This document shows positions 51,839-59,801 of a stretch of 64,000 nucleotides of DNA, one piece after another. Source of the DNA: CAZTDD01 sp964612675 (GTDB lineage Bacteria > Hinthialibacterota > Hinthialibacteria > Hinthialibacterales > JAKPRU01); contig CAZTDD010000012.1 in the NCBI GenBank assembly GCA_964612675.1, positions 16,770 to 80,769 on the forward strand. Direction: 5' to 3'. The first letter of the stretch is position 1. Each line of letters starts with the position of its first letter. Made by a program: the position numbers and the translations under genes. The notes under the pieces were generated by a model. That model was not told the origin of the DNA and ran no database searches. It worked only from the letters and a program-made list of their open reading frames with translations.

Positions 51839-52196
51839 GGCCATTCTTCAACTTCTTCAGTGGAATAAGCTTAACACACCCGTTTCTGCGGGATATACTC
51901 TCTATGCTGGTTGATTATTCGCTTGCATTGCGTAAGGATCAACGACATTCTATGTTTCGCAAGAAATGTCTCAGGATCAACAGCAGGGGCTAGTTGCTTA
52001 AAGAACAGAAAACAACATCTTGAACCCGTTCGGCGGCTGCCGAACGATCAATGCGTTACAGAAAACACCAAATTGGGCAAGTCCGGTACGTTGAGTCATT
52101 CTCCGAAACGTATTAACACACTGAACTTCAATGACTTGCTGAACCACACCTCCGTGACTACTCCAGTTTCGGAGCAAGCCCGAGGAGGAGATCGGT
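51839..52196. other. chemotaxis operon leader, no gene
   Basis: Nothing convincing is coded here. A perfect eight-base inverted repeat (52027-52034 with 52039-52046, loop ggct) is the main structure. Short open frames crossing the region have poor starts and no familiar motifs. The operon promoter should lie in this stretch; I could not identify a sigma-70, sigma-28 or sigma-54 match with confidence. The Shine-Dalgarno gaggagga precedes cheW. Confidence 0.6.
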
Positions 52197-52679
52197 ATGA
52201 CCTATGACGAAACCACGGACGTAGCAGCGAGCCGAGGTGACATCCATCAGTACGTGAGTTTTCTTCTTAGCGAAGAAGAGTACGGTATCGATATTCTCAG
52301 AGTCCAAGAGATCATTCGATTTGCCGAATTGACTCGCATCCCCCAATCGCCACCGTTCATCGAGGGCGTGCTGAACTTACGCGGCAAAGTCGTCCCCGTG
52401 ATGGATCTCCGAACTCGATTCTCGTTACCCAAGGGCGAACGCGACCGAAGTACACGGATTATCGTAGTGGATGTATTCAACAAGGTGATGGGAATGATCG
52501 TGGATGCCGTCTCCGAAGTGCTTCAGATTGAAGAAGAACAGATCGCCCCGCCTCCCCCGATGGGAGCTTCGATTGACTCGGAATACATACGGGGTATGGC
52601 CAAAATCGATGACCGGCTCATGATTCTGCTTGACGTCGATAAGATACTCAGTACTGAGGAACTTGCGTCTCTTGAGTAA
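52197..52679 (+). CDS. cheW: chemotaxis coupling protein CheW
   Basis: The 160-residue protein is a single CheW domain: YVSFLLSEEEYGIDILRVQEII, TRIPQSPPFIEGVLNLRGKV, VPVMDLRTRF, and the second-subdomain IIVVDVFNKVMGMIVDAVSEV...YIRGMAKIDDRLMILLDVDKIL. It bridges receptors to CheA. It is the first gene of the che operon. A hairpin (52712-52717/52725-52730) separates it from cheR. Confidence 0.96.
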   Translation: MTYDETTDVAASRGDIHQYVSFLLSEEEYGIDILRVQEIIRFAELTRIPQSPPFIEGVLNLRGKVVPVMDLRTRFSLPKGERDRSTRIIVVDVFNKVMGMIVDAVSEVLQIEEEQIAPPPPMGASIDSEYIRGMAKIDDRLMILLDVDKILSTEELASLE

Positions 52680-52711
52680 ATCTCGATCCAAGATAAATCA
52701 GTATTATCCAG

Positions 52712-52730
52712 CAGTCCTCATGACGGACTG
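52712..52730 (+). other. hairpin between cheW and cheR
   Basis: Perfect six-base arms 52712-52717 and 52725-52730 with a seven-base loop lie ten bases before the aggaagga Shine-Dalgarno of cheR. There is no T-run; it may tune cheR expression relative to cheW. Confidence 0.4.
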
Positions 52731-52757
52731 TCTTCATGTGAGGAAGGATCTCCTGTA

Positions 52758-53627
52758 GTGGCTTTGACGCACCAGAACCGACAAATGAGCCAGGGGGAAT
52801 TCAAAAAGTTCCGCGATTTGATTTATCGTGAGTGCCGGATTTCGCTCGGCCCCCACAAGAAGATGCTGGTAATGAATCGCTTCGCAAAGCGTCTTCGGGA
52901 GCTCAATCTCAACTCGTACGGCGAATACTACGATTACGTTACGTCACCTGAAGGGCGCAAAAAAGAACTGGCGAAGATGGTGGACGCAATAACAACGAAC
53001 ACCACTCAGTTCTTCCGCGAGGCAAAGCAGTTTGAGTTCATGAATCAGGTTGTTTGGCCGGAGTTTCTCGGCGAACCGCAGCGATTCTCCTCGAACACGA
53101 TGCGCATGATGCGCATATGGAGCAGCGCTTGCTCGACAGGCGAGGAACCGTACACCATCGCCATATCCGCAAAAGAGGCTCTCGCACGGATGCCGGGACA
53201 TCAGGTTCGCATCCTGGCGACGGACATTAGCGACTCAGCGCTCGACACCGCCCGGCAGGGTGTTTATGCCGATGACAAAGTGCGCAATATCCAGAAGCAG
53301 CTGCTGTATCGGTACTTCCTGAAGGGGAACGATCGGGTGAAGGTCAAGCCTGAACTGCAGCAAATGGTCGAATTCAGGAAACTGAATCTGAATGACCCTT
53401 TCCATCTAAAACTGCGAGACTTCCACATCGTTTTCTGTCGGAATGTGATCATTTATTTCGATCGTCAGACCCAAGAGGAACTCATGAGGAAATATTTCCA
53501 GGTGCTTCGTCCAGGAGGCTACCTGTTTCTCGGCCATTCGGAGACCCTGCATGGAATGGGAACCGAATTCGATTTCGTTATGGCCTCCGTGTACCGGAAG
53601 CCCACGCAGGCAACAGAGCGGAGATAG
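52758..53627 (+). CDS. cheR: chemotaxis protein methyltransferase CheR
   Basis: The 289-residue protein starts at a GTG after aggaagga. It has the N-terminal helical domain (FKKFRDLIYRECRISLGPHK) and the SAM-binding methyltransferase domain: TTNTTQFFREAKQF, WSSACSTGEEPYTIA, ILATDISDSALDTARQGVY, FCRNVIIYFDRQTQEELM and GYLFLGHSETL. It methylates receptor glutamates. No receptor gene is in the window. No TPR or pentapeptide-tether extension is present. Confidence 0.97.
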   Translation: MALTHQNRQMSQGEFKKFRDLIYRECRISLGPHKKMLVMNRFAKRLRELNLNSYGEYYDYVTSPEGRKKELAKMVDAITTNTTQFFREAKQFEFMNQVVWPEFLGEPQRFSSNTMRMMRIWSSACSTGEEPYTIAISAKEALARMPGHQVRILATDISDSALDTARQGVYADDKVRNIQKQLLYRYFLKGNDRVKVKPELQQMVEFRKLNLNDPFHLKLRDFHIVFCRNVIIYFDRQTQEELMRKYFQVLRPGGYLFLGHSETLHGMGTEFDFVMASVYRKPTQATERR

Positions 53628-53639
53628 AGAGGGAAGATA

Positions 53640-55733
53640 ATGGAATTCGACAGTAACCAGTACATCGATTTGTTCTACCAGGATGCAGAAGAACATCTTG
53701 AGATTATGAACGAGGCCCTTCTGAATCTTGAACAGGACCGGACCAATCGTGAACCTCTTCAGGAGTTATTCAGAGCCGCGCATACGATGAAATCCTCGTC
53801 GGCGATGGTCGGCTTCATGCATATCAGCGAGTTCACGCATACCATGGAAGATGTGCTGTCTCAGCTCCGCGACGGTAAAGTTCCTGTGACCGAGAACGTT
53901 ACAGACATTCTGTTCCAGTGCTTCGATCTCCTCAGAGAGATGATGGCGAGTTTGGGCGATGGGACGACGGAAGGCAAAAAGAACGAGATCAAGAAACTGA
54001 CAACTTCGACGGTGTCGAATCTACAGGCCATTATGGGGATGTCGAGCCCGGTCGAGTCGCAGTCAGAAGAAAAACCGCGGGCGCCGCGGATTAAGCTGTC
54101 CGACACGGATCGCAGCCGTATCGAGGAATCCCGTCTTGCCGGGCAGAGAATATTTGAGGTTGAAGTCATTTTTGACGACGATATCCCCATGGCCGCAACC
54201 CGTGCTTTTTTGATATGCAACAATGTGAGGTCGTTGGGAGAAATCATCGTCTGTGATCCCGATGTGGAGAACGATGAAGAGGTAGAAGTTGATGCAGGCT
54301 TTTCATTTATACTCGCCAGTCAAGCTGCCGCGGAGGAAATCCAGGAGAAAGCGTCAATCGGTCAGGTACGGGACGTGGTGGTTCGCGATGTGACCGATGC
54401 CGAGCAATTCGAGTGGCCCGAGCAACAGCAAGCGGAGGAGCAGGTGCAACCGGCGGCGTCCGAGAATGGCGGTTCCCCCGCGCAACCGGATGCAGAGAAT
54501 GACGCAAAGACCTCGTTTGATCGAAGAGAGGATCGTTCGAGGAGCCGTACCGTCCGTGTCGACATCGGCAAACTGGACCGACTTCTCGATTTAGCCGGAG
54601 AATTGGTCATCAACCGTGGTAGAGCGTTGGAACTAGGTCAGAACCTTGTGCTGAAAAGCGGAAATACAGGTGACGAAAGCTCGCTGCTCGACAGCATCGT
54701 GCAGCAAGGTATGATCATTACCCAACTTCAAGAAGCCATCATGGAATCCCGTATGGTGCCGATCGGTCAGGTTTTTGCCCGATTCCGGCGCGTGGTGCGG
54801 GATCTCTCTCACGGTCGAGGGAAACAGGTCAATCTTGTCGTAGAGGGGGAAGAAACCGAACTGGATAAGAAGATTGTCGACGTAATCGGCGATCCTCTTA
54901 CTCATATGATCCGAAACTCGGTGGACCACGGTATCGAGGCCCCAAGCGATCGGCTCGAAGCGGGGAAGCCTGAGACCGGAACCCTGCGGCTTGCCGCCTC
55001 TCACGAGGGCAATTCCATTATCATACAAGTTCAAGACGATGGTCGTGGCTTGGATCTGGAGCGGATTAAGCAGAAAGCAATCGATCGCGGCCTGTACACC
55101 GAGGAATCGGCCGCTCAGCTGTCGCCCCGTGAACTCACTCAGGTCATCTTCCAGGCCGGTTTCTCGACCGCCAAAGAGGTGACCGATATCTCTGGACGCG
55201 GTGTCGGCATGGACGTTGTGCGCCGGACCATCGATGAACTGGGCGGCACCGTCGAAATCGACACCGAAGTCGGGAAGGGCTCGACATTCACGATTCGACT
55301 TCCCCTGACTCTAGCGATCATTCAAGCTTTGTTGATCGAGACGGGGAGTGAGCTTTTCGCGCTTCCCATCGCCAATGTGACGGAGACTCTTCGGGTTACC
55401 AACGATGACATCTTCACCGTTGAGGGGAGGGGAGAGGTGATTCGTCTCCGCGAATCCGTGGTTCCCGTCCTCCGTTTGGACAGGGTGCTCGACTCGCCGA
55501 ACCAAGGGCAATCCGAGAACGGACGCATCTATATCGCGATAGTTCGTCATGGAACTCAGGAGGTCGGTCTCATTGTGGACCGAATGGTCAGCGAGCAGGA
55601 AGTGGTCATCAAATCGCTTGGTGGACAAGGGCAAAAAGCCAATTTCATCGCAGGTGCTTCTATATTGGGTAATGGGAAGGTTATTCTGATTCTGGACGTG
55701 GCGTCTCTCGTCCAAGAAACTTTGGGAGTCTGA
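53640..55733 (+). CDS. cheA: chemotaxis histidine kinase CheA
   Basis: The 697-residue kinase has P1/HPt with H48 in RAAHTMKSSSA, an intermediate domain (about 165-245) that resembles a P2-type response-regulator docking domain (RIFEVEVIFDDDIPMAATRA), a Gln/Ala/Glu-rich linker (about 260-300), P3 dimerisation (VDIGKLDRLLDLAGELVINR), P4 kinase (HMIRNSVDHGIEAP, QDDGRGLDLERI, DISGRGVGMDVV) and P5 CheW-like regulatory domain. It phosphorylates CheY and CheB encoded downstream. The stop overlaps the cheC start by one base. Confidence 0.97.
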   Translation: MEFDSNQYIDLFYQDAEEHLEIMNEALLNLEQDRTNREPLQELFRAAHTMKSSSAMVGFMHISEFTHTMEDVLSQLRDGKVPVTENVTDILFQCFDLLREMMASLGDGTTEGKKNEIKKLTTSTVSNLQAIMGMSSPVESQSEEKPRAPRIKLSDTDRSRIEESRLAGQRIFEVEVIFDDDIPMAATRAFLICNNVRSLGEIIVCDPDVENDEEVEVDAGFSFILASQAAAEEIQEKASIGQVRDVVVRDVTDAEQFEWPEQQQAEEQVQPAASENGGSPAQPDAENDAKTSFDRREDRSRSRTVRVDIGKLDRLLDLAGELVINRGRALELGQNLVLKSGNTGDESSLLDSIVQQGMIITQLQEAIMESRMVPIGQVFARFRRVVRDLSHGRGKQVNLVVEGEETELDKKIVDVIGDPLTHMIRNSVDHGIEAPSDRLEAGKPETGTLRLAASHEGNSIIIQVQDDGRGLDLERIKQKAIDRGLYTEESAAQLSPRELTQVIFQAGFSTAKEVTDISGRGVGMDVVRRTIDELGGTVEIDTEVGKGSTFTIRLPLTLAIIQALLIETGSELFALPIANVTETLRVTNDDIFTVEGRGEVIRLRESVVPVLRLDRVLDSPNQGQSENGRIYIAIVRHGTQEVGLIVDRMVSEQEVVIKSLGGQGQKANFIAGASILGNGKVILILDVASLVQETLGV

Positions 55734-56323
55734 TGGACCGAACCACTCTGGAAAACATACAGTCGATTTTTGAAGAAAGCGCTGCACAGGCCGGCGAAAC
55801 GATGGGAATGATGATCGGCCAAAAACTGGAGATCCGTGTGAATCGCGTCGTCGAAGTCCCGTTTCAGGATCTCTATGAAGGGCTATATCCGCCGGACACG
55901 CCGCTCGCAATGATTGTTGTCCGAATCACCGGGCAAAACAGCGGATACATTCTCTTCCTGATGTTCGAAGAAAACGCAAAGAAACTAAACGAGCTGCTGT
56001 GGAATGAGATATCTTTCGAAGATGGCGTAGTCAATCTGTCGAATATCTCCGCGTTGAAAGAACTGGCCAATGTCGTCGGCAGCTGTTTCTTGAACACATT
56101 GGCCAATCGTGTGGGCATCGAATTGCGACCCACGGAGCCTATCGCATTGTACGATATGCTCGCTGCTGTTTTGGAGGGACTGATCGTGGAGCAGAGCCTT
56201 GTCTCGGATAAGGCCATCCTGATCGACACCAATATGGCTGAACAGCAAAGGGGGATCGGTGTCCATTTCCTCTTTTTGCCGTCTCCCGGATTGGTGGATT
56301 CCATTGCCAATGGGTTGAACTAA
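55733..56323 (+). CDS. cheC: CheC-type CheY-P phosphatase
   Basis: The 196-residue protein matches CheC: an N-terminal strand region (VPFQDLYEGLYPPDTPLAMIVVRITG) and the helix with the active-site Glu-x-x-Asn in ALKELANVVGSCFLNTLAN. In two-site CheC proteins a second E-x-x-N helix follows; here the equivalent region reads MLAAVLEGLIVEQ with no Asn, so only one site looks competent. CheC dephosphorylates CheY-P and is activated by CheD, whose gene overlaps its stop by one base. Confidence 0.9.
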   Translation: MDRTTLENIQSIFEESAAQAGETMGMMIGQKLEIRVNRVVEVPFQDLYEGLYPPDTPLAMIVVRITGQNSGYILFLMFEENAKKLNELLWNEISFEDGVVNLSNISALKELANVVGSCFLNTLANRVGIELRPTEPIALYDMLAAVLEGLIVEQSLVSDKAILIDTNMAEQQRGIGVHFLFLPSPGLVDSIANGLN

Positions 56324-56811
56324 TGACGTCCGATGTCCTTCCCCAGAAAAACCTGGGTATCGGTGAGATCTACGTAACCACAGATGCGGAGATTATCTCG
56401 ACCGTGCTCGGGTCGTGTGTGAGTGTCTGTCTGTATGACGCAAAGAACAATGTGTCCGGCATGAATCACCATATGCTTCCAACAGTCCCTCCTTCGTCGA
56501 AAGCCCGCGATGACCAGGAGGGGAAATATGGTGAGACGGCGTTGCCCGAATTGCTAAGACGAATGAGACAGCGCGGGATGAACCCCGGATCGACAACGGC
56601 AAAGATCTTTGGGGGCGCCAAAATGCTGTCTCAATTGTCGTTTGGACTTATCAGTGAGCGAAATGTTACTGTGGCTCGCGATATCCTTCGCCAGCACGGA
56701 ATACGGATTGTGGCCGAGGACGTCGGCGGCGAGCGCGGACGGAAAATCCTCTTCAAAACGGATTCCGGAAAAGTCCTGGTCAAGGAGGTGGCCAAACGTG
56801 AATTTCTTTGA
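56323..56811 (+). CDS. cheD: receptor glutamine deamidase CheD
   Basis: The 162-residue protein has the CheD catalytic motifs: the nucleophile C32 in TVLGSCVSVCLYD, the histidine in GMNHHMLP, and the conserved KIFGGAKM strand. CheD deamidates receptor glutamines and binds CheC. It overlaps cheC by one base. Its last codons contain the aaggagg that serves the small downstream frame, so translation is chained. Confidence 0.95.
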   Translation: MTSDVLPQKNLGIGEIYVTTDAEIISTVLGSCVSVCLYDAKNNVSGMNHHMLPTVPPSSKARDDQEGKYGETALPELLRRMRQRGMNPGSTTAKIFGGAKMLSQLSFGLISERNVTVARDILRQHGIRIVAEDVGGERGRKILFKTDSGKVLVKEVAKREFL

Positions 56812-57091
56812 TACCGGTTTCAATTGCGAGGAGGCGCCCTCGGAAGATATGCTTTTTGCCGTGCTGTTCACGTTCCTATGCGCCCCCTTTGCGGATCTTG
56901 CGACCGCTATCGCGAGTTCTCAGCCGGCCGTGTCGGCGATAGGAATGAGGAAGGAGCCGCTGGTCCAGGAGTCCAACTCCTGGACCGGCAACTTCTTTCT
57001 CACGAGAAGGAAAGAACCGACAGGCGATCGGTTACGTTTCGCACGTTGCTTCGCCAAACTCGATCGTATTCGGCTTGGTTGTTATGGCTAA
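56798..57091 (+). CDS. small uncharacterised frame between cheD and cheY
   Basis: A 97-residue frame starts at a GTG with aaggagg nine bases upstream, overlaps the end of cheD by 14 bases and overlaps the cheY start (ATGGCTAA). This double overlap is what one expects of a real operon member. Its product has a hydrophobic N-terminal stretch (MLFAVLFTFLCAPFADLATA) and no recognised domain. A competing frame (56878-57102) encodes a different Cys-containing peptide (MRPLCGSCDRYREF), so a frameshift or the other frame is possible. I cannot name either. Confidence 0.45.
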   Translation: MNFFDTGFNCEEAPSEDMLFAVLFTFLCAPFADLATAIASSQPAVSAIGMRKEPLVQESNSWTGNFFLTRRKEPTGDRLRFARCFAKLDRIRLGCYG

Positions 57092-57440
57092 GATTCTGGT
57101 AGTCGATGATTCTTACTTTATGCGAATCGCCCTCCGTGGAATCCTGAAGTCGGAAAATCACACTGTGATTGAAGCCGAAGATGGGGACCAGGCGGTCGAA
57201 ATGTACCGACAGGAAGAACCGGATCTGGTCACTATGGATATTACCATGCCGAATAAGGACGGAATCGAGGCTGCCCATGAAATCCTGGCCGAGTATCCGT
57301 CTGCAAAGATCGTCATGGTCAGCGCTCTGGACCAGGAGACCCTGGTCAAGAAAGTGTTACAAGCAGGTGTTTCTGAGTTCCTTGTGAAGCCCTTTAAGCC
57401 GGAACAAGTCCTGGGTGTCGTTGACCGGCTTCTGGGGTGA
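57084..57440 (+). CDS. cheY: chemotaxis response regulator CheY
   Basis: The 118-residue protein is a bare REC domain with LVVDDS, D52 in LVTMDITMP, Ser/Ala in MVSALDQ and Lys in FLVKPFKP, typical of Gram-positive- and Thermotoga-type CheY. The ATG at 57084 overlaps the preceding stop; an in-frame TTG at 57075 is less likely. It would bind the flagellar switch and be dephosphorylated by CheC. A 177-bp structured gap separates it from cheB. Confidence 0.95.
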   Translation: MAKILVVDDSYFMRIALRGILKSENHTVIEAEDGDQAVEMYRQEEPDLVTMDITMPNKDGIEAAHEILAEYPSAKIVMVSALDQETLVKKVLQAGVSEFLVKPFKPEQVLGVVDRLLG

Positions 57441-57617
57441 CGATTGAGCGAGATACGTTTGTTTCGCGGAAATCTCTCCTCTGGGAGAATCTTCCTCCAA
57501 GAAGATCCTTTTAGAGGATCGGTTCTCGCTCACTGAGGGATTGGACTTATGCGGTCGGCTTACGAAAGCCCAGGTCGCAGAAATACGTGGAAAAGAAAGG
57601 CCTTTGACTGAGTTGCG
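57441..57617 (+). promoter_or_regulatory. structured cheY-cheB intergenic region
   Basis: A nine-pair outer stem (57445-57453 with 57524-57532) encloses hairpin 57475-57479/57484-57488 and two mutually exclusive hairpins, 57489-57494/57501-57506 and 57504-57509/57515-57520. Such a multi-branch fold with alternative pairing is unusual inside a che operon and may attenuate or process the cheB message. There is no T-run, so a simple terminator is unlikely. Confidence 0.45.
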
Positions 57618-58715
57618 ATGGTTCAGAAGAATACAATTCGTGTCTTGATTGTGGATGATTCCGTCATGGTTCGGAAGATTCTGTCCGATCTGCTCGGGCA
57701 GGATCCCAGCATCGAAGTGGTAGGAACAGCTTCGGACGGCGCTTTCGCCCTGCATAAAGTGAAGACGTTGCAGCCTGATGTCGTCACATTGGACGTGGAA
57801 ATGCCGAAAAAGAGCGGGCTTGAGCTCTTGCCGGAATTGATGGCTGCTCATCCGGTTCCTGTGATCATGGTGAGCGGCGTGACGGAAAAAGGCGCAAAAT
57901 CCACGATCAAGGCCCTCGAATTAGGAGCGGTTGATTTTGTCACCAAGCCGGGCGGCGGAGCCGCGCAGAATATCCAAGAGATCGCCGCAGAACTGACGCG
58001 AAAAATCAAAGCGGTGGTCAAGGCGGGTGCCAAGACACGTACAATCACGCGATCTCCATTTACGCCACCGCCGCGTGTGACGTTGCCCCCACTGCCCGCC
58101 GGGCGTGCTCGCCCGGGTGGCGGCGGGACGGTAATCGGTCTGGGGGCGTCGACCGGCGGAACGGAGGCTCTCCGGGAAGTTCTTGTGGCCTTACCGCCGC
58201 AGATGCCTCCCATCGTCGTTGTTCAGCACATGCCTCCTGGATTCACGTCGGCTTTCGCGAACCGATTGGACGGACTTGCCGCCCTGAACATTAAAGAAGC
58301 GCAAAATAATGACCTTCTGGAACCCGGCAAGGCCCTCATCGCCCCCGGACATTCTCACCTGGTTGTTCGACAGCGCGGGAGCCAATACGTGGCTCAGCTG
58401 GATCAATCCGAACCTGTCATGCGGCACCGGCCTTCCGTGGATGTTTTGTTTCATTCGCTTGCAAGAGAAGTGGGACGGAACTGCATTGCGGTCATTATGA
58501 CCGGGATGGGGGCGGACGGTGCGCGCGGCATGTCGCAGATCCGACAAACCGGTGGAAGGACTATTGCTCAGGATGAGAAGAGCTGTGTCGTTTTCGGTAT
58601 GCCCAAGGAAGCCATCGACTTAGGCGGCGTGGCCGAAGTCCTGCCGCTCAACAAAATCGCCGGCAGACTTGTGGAGATGGTTCACCGCAGCTCCGCCCAG
58701 CAAACATCCGTTTGA
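57618..58715 (+). CDS. cheB: receptor methylesterase CheB
   Basis: The 365-residue protein has an N-terminal REC domain (D59 in VVTLDVEMP) and a C-terminal methylesterase domain with the triad S178 (GASTGG), H204 (VVQHMPPGF) and D300 (GMGADGARG). It hydrolyses receptor glutamyl methyl esters and may also deamidate. A Pro/Gly-rich linker (about 145-170) joins the domains. It is the last gene of the operon and ends 25 bases before the convergent STAS gene. Confidence 0.97.
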   Translation: MVQKNTIRVLIVDDSVMVRKILSDLLGQDPSIEVVGTASDGAFALHKVKTLQPDVVTLDVEMPKKSGLELLPELMAAHPVPVIMVSGVTEKGAKSTIKALELGAVDFVTKPGGGAAQNIQEIAAELTRKIKAVVKAGAKTRTITRSPFTPPPRVTLPPLPAGRARPGGGGTVIGLGASTGGTEALREVLVALPPQMPPIVVVQHMPPGFTSAFANRLDGLAALNIKEAQNNDLLEPGKALIAPGHSHLVVRQRGSQYVAQLDQSEPVMRHRPSVDVLFHSLAREVGRNCIAVIMTGMGADGARGMSQIRQTGGRTIAQDEKSCVVFGMPKEAIDLGGVAEVLPLNKIAGRLVEMVHRSSAQQTSV

Positions 58716-58740
58716 GATTAATCTTAATCTGAGATCGGTG

Positions 58741-59082
58741 TCATTGGGCACTCAATTGGTCAATGGCCTCGTCTTCCGACTTGGCTACCGACAACATTGC
58801 GAAAAACGGCGCTTTTTCCAGCACCCGAAGATTTCCCTTGGACAGGTTCACGAGCACCATCTTCCCACCGGGTGCCCAGAACGCTGTAACCGTTGGTTTT
58901 ATAGAATTCAGCACCGTGCTCAAGATGCTGTCCACTTTTTCCATATTGACGATCAACTTCGTACATCCATTCTGCCGTTCCCTGCTGATGGCTTCCTTAA
59001 ACGTGTTTGCACCATCGAGATCCAGGGTTCCCTCCATATCGAGGATGGCTATATCATCCTGCATTCTGCGATTCACTTTCAT
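58741..59082 (-). CDS. STAS-domain protein (anti-sigma factor antagonist-like)
   Basis: From the ATG at 59082 (preceded by ggaga) the product is 113 residues: a first strand DDIAILDMEGTLDLDGA, a CTKLIVNMEKVDSI strand, the loop SILSTVLNSI with serines at the phosphorylation position, and KMVLVNLSKGNLRVLEKAPF. It is a classical RsbV/SpoIIAA-like STAS. Its start lies inside the end of the other STAS gene, so the pair are co-translated. It could act in partner switching controlling a sigma factor, a phosphatase or, near the che genes, motility. Confidence 0.87.
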   Translation of the reverse strand: MKVNRRMQDDIAILDMEGTLDLDGANTFKEAISRERQNGCTKLIVNMEKVDSILSTVLNSIKPTVTAFWAPGGKMVLVNLSKGNLRVLEKAPFFAMLSVAKSEDEAIDQLSAQ

Positions 59083-59473
59083 TGTTGCTTTTCTCCTTGC
59101 CGGCTGCTTTCGTGTTTGCGGGTTTGTTCGATCCAATCCCTAGAAAACTTAACCCCTCTTCTTCGGTTTCAAAAGCGTTCACATGACGCATAACACCGAC
59201 CCGATCCAGGACGCCCCGTACGGAGGAGGCGGTCTCCACCAAAACAATCTTTCCACCAACAAAATTGAAAGAACGCAAGGAACGAATCAAGATCGGCATG
59301 TCTTCTTCTCGAATGCGCCTCAATTCCTTTGCGTTTAGGACAAGTTTTAAATCCCCTTCTTTTCTCCGATCCGTCAGCTGTTCTCGAAGCTGATCGACCT
59401 CAGCCGCGCGGAGATTCCTGGGCATGTCCAGTACAACTACATCGCCGCAACGGCGAACTGATAAAACGCTCAT
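59054..59473 (-). CDS. divergent STAS-domain protein lacking the usual serine
   Basis: This 139-residue protein has a STAS-like pattern (VRRCGDVVVLDMPRNLRAAE, LKLVLNAKEL, GKIVLVETASSVRGVLDRVGV) but the loop that normally holds the phosphorylated Ser reads RRIREEDMPILIRSL, with acidic residues instead. It might therefore mimic a constitutively phosphorylated or non-phosphorylatable form. A low-complexity tail (NTKAAGKEKSNNESESQN) follows. It overlaps the start of the next STAS gene by 29 bases. Confidence 0.82.
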   Translation of the reverse strand: MSVLSVRRCGDVVVLDMPRNLRAAEVDQLREQLTDRRKEGDLKLVLNAKELRRIREEDMPILIRSLRSFNFVGGKIVLVETASSVRGVLDRVGVMRHVNAFETEEEGLSFLGIGSNKPANTKAAGKEKSNNESESQNAG

Positions 59474-59552
59474 GATCGAGTTGTAATCGGGTAATTATCG
59501 TCGTGACTGCCGGGCGGCGAGGAACATGGGATCGGGACATTGCGATAACGAT

Positions 59553-59762
59553 CTATTCTTCTCGTTCCGCCTGTTCAGAAATTCTTTTCAACTCCAGATA
59601 CTTTTCCCAGATCTGGTCCCGAGCGCCTGGATTCTGTTCGTCGAGATACTGCAACACCGCTTGAAGAGCCCAGCTGTTGCTCAGACAAACATCTTTGATC
59701 GATACGGCAAATCGATCTGTGTCATTGTTTTGTTTATCCTGGTTCTCTTCGTTTTCTTTCAT
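59553..59762 (-). CDS. small acidic protein of unknown function
   Basis: The 69-residue frame begins with a polar, Asn/Glu-rich stretch (KENEENQDKQNNDTDRF) and ends with a charged amphipathic helix (QIWEKYLELKRISEQAEREE). No domain is recognised and the Shine-Dalgarno is weak. Codon usage is not obviously abnormal, and it sits in line between the STAS pair and the membrane coiled-coil gene on the same strand, which supports it being real. Confidence 0.5.
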   Translation of the reverse strand: MKENEENQDKQNNDTDRFAVSIKDVCLSNSWALQAVLQYLDEQNPGARDQIWEKYLELKRISEQAEREE

Positions 59763-59801
59763 TACCCGACTTGGATTTCAGTTCCTCGCAATTGTATCGC
59801 T

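Noticed and set aside
51715..52207. Two short frames in the che leader region
   Set aside because: Poor starts, no familiar motifs, and one runs through the intrinsic terminator.
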